The notes beneath the pieces are model-generated. The model saw nothing but the letters and a program-made list of their open reading frames with translations, was not told where the DNA came from and ran no database searches. Source: an uncultured Eubacteriales bacterium (GTDB taxonomy: Bacteria; Bacillota_A; Clostridia; Oscillospirales; Oscillospiraceae). Taken from it: a DNA stretch of 5,548 nt. Of the stretch, positions 1-5,264 are shown piece by piece. The DNA lies in assembly GCA_949747935.1 (NCBI GenBank), contig CATKHE010000080.1, forward strand, positions 1-5,548. Reading direction: 5' to 3'. Each line of letters starts with the position of its first letter. Positions within the stretch are counted from its first letter, which is position 1. Both the position numbers and the translations under genes were made by a program.

Positions 1-1
1 C

Positions 2-589
2 GAGATGAAGCGCAGCCAGATGTGGGACTGCCTCCAGGACCGGGACCGCATCCTGTCCGAGTGCAAATACTGCGTCTTCGCCAACGACATGCTCACCGGT
101 GCGCTGGACCCTCTGGAGCGGGCCGGCTTCGACATGGACTATCTGGAGGCCCTGGTGGAGCTCTTTCCCACCTGTGAGGCGGTGTACTCCCTGAACACCG
201 GCAAGCTGGTGCTGGCCGACGTCATCCGGAACAGAACCGCCTCCGGTCTGGACCGCTTCATCCGCTATATCGTCAACGCCCGGTTTTTCAACATCCAGGG
301 CACCGGCGGCCACGTGGTGGACACCCTGGGCATGTCTCTGCTGTACATGGAGGACCTGCAATATCTCTTTGACGAGATGGACCCCAACTGGGTGGTGATG
401 CACGCCTATAACATCGCCGCCTACGTCTTGGCAAACCGCCGCCCCATCAAGGACGGTGACACCATCGACGGCGTGACCGATGGCCGCATCGACCCAAATC
501 TCCAGTGGAAGTGCCGTTTTGAGGACGCCCTCGTAGGTCCGGGCCGTCCGGCCCTGGGTATCCACATGGATGAGGCAGTAAGGAGTTGA
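2..589 (+). CDS. DUF4261-like protein, C-terminal part (5' end outside window)
   Basis: Function unknown. The frame is open to the window edge, and the first ATG in it (base 5) has no visible ribosome binding site, so this is probably the last 195 or so residues of a longer protein. Counting that ATG as residue 1, there is an alpha/beta-looking segment with FPTCEAVYS near 54-62, then RFFNIQGT (93-100), VVDTLGM (104-110), MEDLQYLFDEMDPNW (115-129), AYNIAAYVL (134-142) and IKDGDTIDG (148-156), ending with a WKCRFEDAL segment (168-176). The run from DTLGM to DGDTIDG matches the pattern I remember for the DUF4261 C-terminal domain. No signal peptide or membrane segment is visible, so it is probably cytoplasmic. 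The stop codon lies 9 bases before the next gene, suggesting one transcript with the DUF4303-like gene. The coding call is firm; the family call is from memory and moderate. Confidence 0.75.
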   Translation, partial: EMKRSQMWDCLQDRDRILSECKYCVFANDMLTGALDPLERAGFDMDYLEALVELFPTCEAVYSLNTGKLVLADVIRNRTASGLDRFIRYIVNARFFNIQGTGGHVVDTLGMSLLYMEDLQYLFDEMDPNWVVMHAYNIAAYVLANRRPIKDGDTIDGVTDGRIDPNLQWKCRFEDALVGPGRPALGIHMDEAVRS

Positions 590-598
590 GCGATTGCG

Positions 599-1213
599 AT
601 GGAACCATTTTTCTTAAACCTGCGGCCCGCCATTGAGCAGGCAGTCCGGCACGCTATGGAAAAGATCCGCCGGGAGGCCGGAAACGAGCGCTTCTACAGC
701 GCGGCCCTGGTCACCGACAGCGACTGCATCACTCTCTTCCTGGCCGTCAACACCGAGGAGGCGCTGGGACGCCGGGACCAGGAGGACCGGACGCCGGAAC
801 GGCTGGCGGAGCTGCGGAAGTACTGGTCTGGTGAGCTGGTGGACCAGGTAGCGGACGGCTCCTTCAGCTTGAACCGCTACATTCCCGACGAGTGGGGCTA
901 CTCTGACGGGACGGACAGCGAGCTGAATCAGGTCAGCCGTCAGCTCTACGACCAGGAGGAGAAGCTCTCCGACACCGATGATGATACCTATGACGAGGTC
1001 CACGGGCACTTTCAGGAGCAGCTTTTGGAGACGGCGGCGCTCGCCTTTGAGACTTTGCGGGCAGAGGGCGTCTTTGGCCCGGAGTTCCTCTGCTTCCTCT
1101 CCATGTCCGACGATGACCGGGCGGCGGACATTGAGGACGATTCTGCCCGCCGGCTCAACACTCCGGACCGGTATGAGCAGTTCCGGACCTGGACCGAATG
1201 GTTCAACGGATAG
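599..1213 (+). CDS. DUF4303-like uncharacterised protein
   Basis: A 204-residue protein of unknown biochemical function. Segments I associate with DUF4303 appear in order: FYSAALVTD (32-40), NTEEAL (51-56), YIPDEWGY (94-101), FLSMSDDD (166-173) and SARRLNTPD (182-190). It is acidic, with an Asp/Glu-rich stretch around 119-135, and has no signal peptide or membrane segment. Its length fits a complete single-domain protein. It starts 9 bases after the DUF4261-like gene and ends 40 bases before a strong terminator, so the two probably form the end of one operon. The nearest Shine-Dalgarno (AAGGAG, 580-585) is 13 bases from the ATG, which is long; an in-frame ATT two codons upstream (593-595) would be better spaced, but ATT starts are rare and I keep the ATG. 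Some families of this kind are linked to immunity proteins of polymorphic toxins, but no toxin is visible here, so I do not assign that role. Confidence 0.8.
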   Translation: MEPFFLNLRPAIEQAVRHAMEKIRREAGNERFYSAALVTDSDCITLFLAVNTEEALGRRDQEDRTPERLAELRKYWSGELVDQVADGSFSLNRYIPDEWGYSDGTDSELNQVSRQLYDQEEKLSDTDDDTYDEVHGHFQEQLLETAALAFETLRAEGVFGPEFLCFLSMSDDDRAADIEDDSARRLNTPDRYEQFRTWTEWFNG

Positions 1214-1253
1214 GCACGAGTATTGAATGTTCCAGTCGCGGCTTCGCCCTGCT

Positions 1254-1280
1254 GGCCCCCGCTTATGAGGGGGCCTTTTT
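1254..1280 (+). terminator. Rho-independent terminator after the DUF4303-like gene
   Basis: A perfect 7-bp GC-only stem, GGCCCCC (1254-1260) with GGGGGCC (1269-1275), encloses an 8-base loop and is followed directly by TTTTT (1276-1280). This is a classic intrinsic terminator for the rightward genes. Its right arm overlaps the last codons and the stop codon of the convergent minus-strand gene. On the minus strand the hairpin is not followed by a T-run, so it should work in the plus direction only. Confidence 0.88.
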
Positions 1281-1931
1281 CTCCTCCAGCGGAATGGTGA
1301 ACACCGGGCACCCCTCCGCCGCGGGGGAGGCGGCGCACTGGGGCAGGGCCACCTCCACTCCCTCCTCGGTGAGGCACCAGCCCCGGAGGGGATGGGCCTT
1401 TTTCGCCTTACTCGGCCAGTCTCCATCCAGAAAGCAGTCCCCCGCCTGACGGCGCTCCTCCCCCTGACGCGCGATGGCCTGCCACAGACGGTTTTTCCAG
1501 CCCTTCTCCCCCTGAAACAGGGAGCGCAGGGGTTTGGGCGCGCCCTCATGGACCGTCCAGACATCTCCCCAGCGCACCCGGGCGGGCCGTCCGTCCCCCC
1601 GGATCTCAAAGCCCGTGAACCGCAGGCTGAGAACGCCATCCTCCAGCAGGGCGATCTCTCCCGCCAGCTCCCCCGTCCAGGGAGTGAAGGGCTTCGCCGC
1701 CTCTCGGCGGGCGGCCAGCTCCAGACAGGCGGCCCAGTAGACCTCCTGTTCCCAGCGCCGCCGCCAGCGTCCTGCCAGATGGCGGTAGTACCGGCTGATC
1801 CACCTGCCCCCCAGCCCGCCGGCCTCCATCTGGGGCCAGAGCAGGGCGTACTCCAGCACCGGCTCCCCCTCCAGCGTCAAGCTGCGGCGCTCCTCATTCC
1901 AAATGACCCGGATTTCCTTCGTTTCCCTCAC
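1263..1931 (-). CDS. RsiV/DUF3298-like soluble protein, tryptophan-rich
   Basis: A 222-residue protein resembling the RsiV/DUF3298 family, whose best-known member is an extracytoplasmic lysozyme-binding anti-sigma factor. Family-like features are a beta-rich first half (residues 1-130), a PLRSLFQGEKGWKNRL segment (134-149) like the family's 'slsDLF...' helix, and a C-terminal run of CFLDGDW, GWCLTEEGVEVALPQ and PVFTIPLEE (166-217) like the 'nFylt ... pYeiapya ... v.IPy' end. Unlike true RsiV it has no signal peptide, transmembrane helix or anti-sigma domain, so regulation of a sigma factor is not supported. It contains 13 Trp residues. The start is GTG at 1931: an AAAGGAGG at 1947-1940 sits 8 bases before it, whereas the upstream ATG at 1961 has no such site and would place that sequence inside the gene. 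The gene converges on the DUF4303-like gene and diverges from the YerC-like gene. Family call moderate; function unknown. Confidence 0.78.
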   Translation of the reverse strand: MRETKEIRVIWNEERRSLTLEGEPVLEYALLWPQMEAGGLGGRWISRYYRHLAGRWRRRWEQEVYWAACLELAARREAAKPFTPWTGELAGEIALLEDGVLSLRFTGFEIRGDGRPARVRWGDVWTVHEGAPKPLRSLFQGEKGWKNRLWQAIARQGEERRQAGDCFLDGDWPSKAKKAHPLRGWCLTEEGVEVALPQCAASPAAEGCPVFTIPLEEKKAPS

Positions 1932-1939
1932 CGGACACG

Positions 1940-1947
1940 CCTCCTTT
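1940..1947 (-). promoter_or_regulatory. Shine-Dalgarno that sets the GTG start at 1931
   Basis: Read on the minus strand this is AAAGGAGG, a near-complete anti-16S match, ending 8 bases before GTG (1931-1929). It lies within codons 5-8 of the longer frame that begins with ATG at 1961, which argues that the longer frame is not the translated one. Confidence 0.75.
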
Positions 1948-2004
1948 CCCTGTTTCCCCATCCTATGAACGGCCGCCCGATCTGTGCATTTCTTTCTTTT
2001 TTTA

Positions 2005-2032
2005 AGTTTACTTTTCTACGTCAGCGTGTTAA
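2005..2032 (-). promoter_or_regulatory. Possible weak promoter for the DUF3298-like gene
   Basis: On the minus strand, TTAACA (2032-2027, 5/6 match to the -35 consensus) and TAAACT (2010-2005, 4/6 match to the -10) are separated by 16 bases. This would start a transcript near 1998, giving a leader of about 65 bases. The match is modest in an AT-rich stretch, and it occupies almost the same DNA as the promoter for the rightward operon. Tentative. Confidence 0.3.
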
Positions 2033-2035
2033 AAT
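2007..2035 (+). promoter_or_regulatory. Probable sigma-A promoter of the yerC-like / methyltransferase / hslO operon
   Basis: TTTACT (2007-2012, 4/6 match to TTGACA) and TAAAAT (2030-2035, 5/6 match to TATAAT) are exactly 17 bases apart. Transcription would begin near 2042, leaving a leader of about 26 bases before the ATG at 2068. It is the only well-spaced promoter seen in the 136-base divergent spacer on this strand, and no other is needed for the three overlapping genes that follow. Confidence 0.55.
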
Positions 2036-2067
2036 AGCATAAAACAGAAAGGGGCAGGTGCGCCAGT

Positions 2068-2364
2068 ATGTCAAAATTCTTGGACAAGCAGAGCAGCGAC
2101 GCGCTCTACCGGGCGATCGTCAGCATTCAGAACGAGGAGGAATGCCGCGCGTTTTTGGAGGACCTGTGTACCGTCTCCGAGCTGAAGGCCATGGCCCAGC
2201 GCATGGATGTGGCCCTTCTGCTGGACGAGGGGCTGATCTACAGCGAGATCTTGCAGAAGACCGGGGCCTCCAGCGCCACCATCAGCCGGGTAAACCGGTG
2301 CCTTCACTATGGGGCGGGAGGCTATAAGACCATTGTTCCACGCCTGCGGGAGAAGGAGGCATGA
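2068..2364 (+). CDS. yerC: YerC/YecD-family TrpR-like DNA-binding protein
   Basis: A 98-residue small helical protein of the TrpR superfamily, YerC/YecD branch, found across Firmicutes as a putative transcription regulator of unknown target. The first half (residues 10-35) is the amphipathic dimerisation region. LCTVSELKAMAQRMDVALLL (33-52) and LIYSEILQKTGASSATISRV (56-75) form the typical TrpR-type helix-turn-helix, with GASSATISRVNR as recognition helix, followed by the family's glycine-rich GAGGY (82-86). Full length for the family. The ATG has a weak AGGTG at 7 bases and a stronger GAAAGGGG about 13 bases upstream. It leads a three-gene operon and its stop overlaps the next start by 4 bases (ATGA). 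Autoregulation is plausible for a first-gene repressor, but I see no convincing operator. Tryptophan as ligand should not be assumed: YerC proteins are only distantly related to TrpR. Confidence 0.93.
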   Translation: MSKFLDKQSSDALYRAIVSIQNEEECRAFLEDLCTVSELKAMAQRMDVALLLDEGLIYSEILQKTGASSATISRVNRCLHYGAGGYKTIVPRLREKEA

Positions 2365-3128
2365 GCAGTTACGACTTTCTGGCAGGCTGCTATGATGAGC
2401 TGACCTACGATGTGGACTATGCGGCCTGGGCGGACTATATCGAAAAGCACTTTCGAAAAAACACCCTGCCCGGGCGGACAGTTCTGGATTTAGCCTGCGG
2501 CACCGGCTCCCTTACCCGGGAGCTGGCCCTGCGGGGATATGAGATGATCGGCGCGGACCAGTCCCCGGAGATGCTGGCCGAGGCAACGGAGAAAAACCGG
2601 GGGATTGCCCCTGTCGAGCCCATCTTCCTGTGTCAGCCCATGGAAAAGCTGGACCTCTATGGTACCATTGACGCCTGTGTGTGCTGTCTGGACAGCGTCA
2701 ACTATGTCACCGACCCCAAAAAGCTGGCCCGGGCCTTTCAGCGGGTCTGTCTGTTCCTCATGCCAGGGGGCATGTTCCTCTTTGATATCAATACCTGCGA
2801 AAAGCTGGAGGGGCTGGACGGACAGGTCTTTCTGGACGAAAGGGCGGACGTTTACTGCGTATGGCGGGCGGAGTTCTCAAGGCGGAGCTGTATTTGCTCC
2901 TACTTTATGGATATCTTCCAGCTGGACGGGGAGACCGGGCTGTGGAGCCGGGGAGAGGAGATCCATCGGGAGCGGGCCTACACCATCGAGGAACTGACCA
3001 GCCTGCTGGAAGGGGCCGGGTTTGTGGATATCAGGACCTGGGGCGAGCTGAAAATGCGTTCCCCGAAACCCGAGGAGCAGCGCGTCTTTTTTACCGCAAG
3101 AAAGGAAACACAAAAATATGACCAATGA
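2361..3128 (+). CDS. Class I SAM-dependent methyltransferase, cysteine-rich
   Basis: A 255-residue cytosolic Rossmann-fold methyltransferase that transfers a methyl group from S-adenosylmethionine to an unidentified substrate. Motif I is VLDLACGTGSLT (41-52); an acidic residue binding the SAM ribose follows strand 2 (D66 in GADQSP); motif IV is around IDACVCCLDSVNYV (103-116); MPGGMFLFDI (134-143) is the usual strand-5 segment. It resembles the YqeM-type proteins of Firmicutes in size and N-terminus (YDFLAGCYDELT...VDY), but I do not assign that symbol. It holds 11 cysteines, including C106, C108, C109 and C177, C179. The start overlaps the yerC-like stop as ATGA. AAGGAGG (2353-2359) is only 1 base from the ATG, too close for ideal initiation, so translational coupling, perhaps helped by GGGAG at 2348-2352, is likely. 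Its end overlaps hslO by 11 bases. Confidence 0.93.
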   Translation: MSSYDFLAGCYDELTYDVDYAAWADYIEKHFRKNTLPGRTVLDLACGTGSLTRELALRGYEMIGADQSPEMLAEATEKNRGIAPVEPIFLCQPMEKLDLYGTIDACVCCLDSVNYVTDPKKLARAFQRVCLFLMPGGMFLFDINTCEKLEGLDGQVFLDERADVYCVWRAEFSRRSCICSYFMDIFQLDGETGLWSRGEEIHRERAYTIEELTSLLEGAGFVDIRTWGELKMRSPKPEEQRVFFTARKETQKYDQ

Positions 3129-3996
3129 AATTGTGAGAGCGATTACAGGCGACGGCCTGGTCAAGGCCGCCGCCGTTACCGGCCGGGACATTGTGGAGCA
3201 GGCCCGGAATATCCACAAGCTTCTGCCCATAGGCACCGCAGCCCTGGGCCGCGCCCTTCTGGGGGCATCCCTCCTGGGGGATATGCTCAAGGAGGAGAAG
3301 GGGGCCCTTACCCTTCAGATCAAGGGAGGCGGGCCCTTGGGTACCATTCTGGCCGTCTCCGACTGTATGGGCAATGTCCGGGGGTATGTCCAGAACCCGC
3401 AGGTGGAGCTGATGGAGCAGCGCCCCGGCAAACTGGATGTGGGCCGGGCCGTGGGGACGGAGGGCACCCTCACCGTCATCAAGGACATCGGTCTGAAGGA
3501 GCCCTATGTGGGGTCCATCGGGCTGTTCTCCGGCGAGATCGCTGACGACTTGGCTATGTATTTTGTGGAGAGTGAACAGATCCCCACCGCCTGCGCGCTG
3601 GGGGTGCTGGTGGGACTGGACCAGTCCGTCACTGCCGCAGGGGGCTATATCATCCAGCTGCTGCCCGGTGCCGGCGAGGACATGATCGAAAAAATCGAAG
3701 CGGGGGTCCGGGGTATGGGCCCGGTGAGTGCCGCCCTGGCCGGAGGGCTGGACGGCGAGGGCCTGTTGCGGGCCGTTTTGAAGGACTTTGATCTGGAGAT
3801 CCTGGAAAAGCACCCGGTGGAGTACCGGTGCTACTGCTCCCGGGAGCGGGTGAGCCGGGCCCTTATCAGCATGGGCCGTAGGGACCTGACCGAGCTGATC
3901 CAGGAACAGGGCCAGGCCGAGTTGACCTGCCAGTTCTGCGACGAGGTGTACCGGTTCTCCAAATCGGAGCTGGAGACGCTGCTGGAGGAGATGTAG
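3118..3996 (+). CDS. hslO: Hsp33 family redox-regulated molecular chaperone
   Basis: A 292-residue Hsp33, a cytosolic holdase chaperone that is inactive when reduced and zinc-bound, and switches on under oxidising, unfolding stress to stop protein aggregation. The N-terminal substrate-binding/dimerisation domain (about 1-180) starts with the characteristic RAITGDGLVKAAAVTGRDIV; GASLLGDMLK (49-58) and GTEGTLTVIKDIGLKEPYVG (113-132) are family signatures. After a linker comes the C-terminal redox switch with all four zinc cysteines: C238-Y-C240 and C271-Q-F-C274. Nothing key is missing and the length is normal. The ATG lies inside the end of the methyltransferase gene, in another frame, with AAAGGA (3101-3106) 11 bases upstream. 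It is the last gene of the operon and is followed by a strong hairpin. Certain as to family. Confidence 0.98.
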   Translation: MTNEIVRAITGDGLVKAAAVTGRDIVEQARNIHKLLPIGTAALGRALLGASLLGDMLKEEKGALTLQIKGGGPLGTILAVSDCMGNVRGYVQNPQVELMEQRPGKLDVGRAVGTEGTLTVIKDIGLKEPYVGSIGLFSGEIADDLAMYFVESEQIPTACALGVLVGLDQSVTAAGGYIIQLLPGAGEDMIEKIEAGVRGMGPVSAALAGGLDGEGLLRAVLKDFDLEILEKHPVEYRCYCSRERVSRALISMGRRDLTELIQEQGQAELTCQFCDEVYRFSKSELETLLEEM

Positions 3997-4060
3997 CGCG
4001 CGCCGTTTCCTGTACTGCAAGGCGCTCCGTCATCTGCGGTGCGCCGCAATCCAAACCCCA

Positions 4061-4097
4061 AACAGGCCCGGACGGGATTCCCCCGTCCGGGCCTGTT
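4061..4097. terminator. Shared hairpin between convergent hslO and pfkA
   Basis: A perfect 16-bp inverted repeat (4061-4076 with 4082-4097; stem begins AACAGGCCCGG) encloses a 5-base loop. It sits 64 bases after the hslO stop and 4 bases after the pfkA stop (minus strand). The outer pairs are A-T rich, so each RNA ends its stem in U residues: GTTCATCTT after the stem in the plus direction, and TGTTTGGGGTTT in the minus direction. Neither side has a long uninterrupted T-run, but the stem is strong and the placement between two gene ends is exactly that of a bidirectional intrinsic terminator. The remaining bases between 3997 and 4060 hold nothing I can identify. Confidence 0.82.
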
Positions 4098-4101
4098 CAT
4101 C

Positions 4102-5112
4102 TTAAAATTTGCTGATGCCGTTGTTGGTCAGGGCCTCCAAAATGTCGTAGCGCTCCATCTGGAACTCCTTGGTCTCAGTCAAGGCCTCCTCCATATCCAG
4201 GTCCATGATCCTGCCGTCTTTGGAGACCACAATCCGGTTGCCCTTGTCCGCAACCAGGGCCTCCACCGCGGCGTAACCCATGCGGCTGGCGGTCTCACGG
4301 TCCCGCGCGGAGGGGGAGCCGCCCCGTTGAATGTGTCCCAGCACGGTGACGCGGGGGTCAATGCCTAGGGCTTCCTTAATCCTTGTGGCAAACTCATAGA
4401 CGTTGCCCGCGCCCTCGGCCACCACCACCATGTAGTGAGTGGTCCCGGCCAGACGGGCACGGCGGATGTTCTCAACCACGTCCTGCTCAAAGTTCACAGG
4501 CCGCTCGGGAATGAGCACCGCGGTAGCGCCCACGGCGATGCCCACATACAGGGCCAGATGGCCGGCATGTCTGCCCATAACCTCCACCACGGAGCAGCGC
4601 TCGTGGGACTGCATGGTGTCCCGCAGCTTGTCGATGCACTCGATGGCGGTGTTGCAGGCGGAATCAAAGCCGATGGTGTAGTGAGAGCAGCCAATGTCGT
4701 TGTCAATGGTGGCGGGAATGCCCACCACCCGGAGGTCCATACCGTCCTTGGCGGCCTGACGGGAGATGGCCAGGGCCCCGCGGAAGGTGCCGTCGCCGCC
4801 GATGGCCACGATACCGTCCAGACCCAGCAGCTTACAGGTGGCCAGGGCCTTGGACCGGCCCTCCTCCTCCATAAACTCGATGCTCCGGGCGGTGTACAGC
4901 ATGGTGCCGCCCCGATTGATGATCCGGCTGACGCTGGAGCCGTCAAGGCGGACAAAGTCGCTGGTAATCAGGCCGCTCCAGCCCCGACGGATGCCGATGC
5001 ACTCGACACCCTGTCCCACCGCTGTACGCACCACGGCGCGGACCGCCGCGTTCATACCCGGCGCGTCGCCGCCGCTGGTTAAAACCCCAATCCGTTTGAT
5101 TTTATCACCCAT
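4102..5112 (-). CDS. pfkA: ATP-dependent 6-phosphofructokinase
   Basis: A 336-residue cytosolic glycolytic enzyme that converts fructose 6-phosphate and ATP to fructose 1,6-bisphosphate and ADP. With M1 at 5112, the nucleotide-binding segment is GGDAPGMN (14-21), and IGGDGTFRGA (104-113) carries Gly108, the residue that distinguishes ATP-using enzymes from pyrophosphate-using ones (Asp). The catalytic TIDND is at 135-139 (base D137); sugar-phosphate contacts are R172, MGRHAG (179-184), E233, R254, H260 and R263 in VLGHIQRGG. The residue before TIDND is Ala134, where Bacillus and E. coli ATP enzymes have Gly and PPi enzymes Lys. About 6 extra residues lie between GGDGT and TIDND relative to E. 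coli PfkA. The start is ATG at 5112, with AAGGAGG 8 bases upstream; an in-frame ATG at 5130 would put that site within the gene. It is monocistronic, with its own promoter and a hairpin just past the stop. Confidence 0.98.
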   Translation of the reverse strand: MGDKIKRIGVLTSGGDAPGMNAAVRAVVRTAVGQGVECIGIRRGWSGLITSDFVRLDGSSVSRIINRGGTMLYTARSIEFMEEEGRSKALATCKLLGLDGIVAIGGDGTFRGALAISRQAAKDGMDLRVVGIPATIDNDIGCSHYTIGFDSACNTAIECIDKLRDTMQSHERCSVVEVMGRHAGHLALYVGIAVGATAVLIPERPVNFEQDVVENIRRARLAGTTHYMVVVAEGAGNVYEFATRIKEALGIDPRVTVLGHIQRGGSPSARDRETASRMGYAAVEALVADKGNRIVVSKDGRIMDLDMEEALTETKEFQMERYDILEALTNNGISKF

Positions 5113-5120
5113 AACGCAGA

Positions 5121-5127
5121 CCTCCTT
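5121..5127 (-). promoter_or_regulatory. Shine-Dalgarno that sets the pfkA start at 5112
   Basis: On the minus strand this is AAGGAGG, ending 8 bases before the ATG at 5112. It immediately follows an in-frame ATG (5130-5128), so a longest-frame caller would add six residues (MKEVCV) that include the ribosome binding site itself. Confidence 0.85.
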
Positions 5128-5177
5128 CATAATATTGCGTGGCTGTCCCGCGGACCGCCGCTTTTCCGATTTATTTC

Positions 5178-5206
5178 ATTATGTCATCATTCCTGTGGCT
5201 TGTCAA
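5178..5206 (-). promoter_or_regulatory. Sigma-A promoter of pfkA
   Basis: On the minus strand, a perfect TTGACA (5206-5201) is followed after 17 bases by CATAAT (5183-5178, 5/6 match). The start of transcription would be near 5171, giving a leader of about 58 bases. No convincing riboswitch or attenuator is visible in that leader, only a minor GTCC/GGAC 4-bp hairpin potential at 5145-5155. Confidence 0.8.
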
Positions 5207-5264
5207 GAACGGATAGAAAGAGAAGTTTGGTGCAGCCTGCCGATTTTTCTCCTCCTTGGAAGGG

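Noticed and set aside
614..1639. Long minus-strand open frame (341 codons) across the DUF4303-like gene and the convergent gene's C-terminal half.
   Set aside because: Arg/Pro/Gly-rich low-complexity translation typical of an antisense shadow in GC-rich DNA; no recognisable domain, and it conflicts with two better-supported genes.
2017..2040. ACG-TCAG-CGT and CTA...TAG partial inverted repeats near the yerC promoter, considered as a TrpR-type operator.
   Set aside because: Arms of only 3 bases and no resemblance to the trp operator; too weak to call.
1392..2042. Plus-strand open frame (216 codons) opposite the DUF3298-like gene.
   Set aside because: Pro/Leu/Gln-rich shadow without family resemblance. 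The minus strand has the Shine-Dalgarno, plausible composition and family motifs.
3091..4020. Minus-strand open frame (309 codons) opposite hslO.
   Set aside because: It mirrors the codon structure of hslO, an unmistakable Hsp33 gene; His/Gln/Leu-rich with no domain.
4036..4047. GCGG/CCGC small hairpin between hslO and the main terminator.
   Set aside because: Only a 4-bp stem with no T-run; expected by chance at this GC content. The 16-bp hairpin just downstream explains termination.
4435..5082. Plus-strand open frame (215 codons) opposite pfkA.
   Set aside because: His/Gly/Ala-rich antisense shadow of a certain phosphofructokinase gene.
5113..5171. pfkA leader examined for a riboswitch or attenuator.
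   Set aside because: About 58 bases with only a 4-bp hairpin potential (GTCC/GGAC) and no terminator-like structure.
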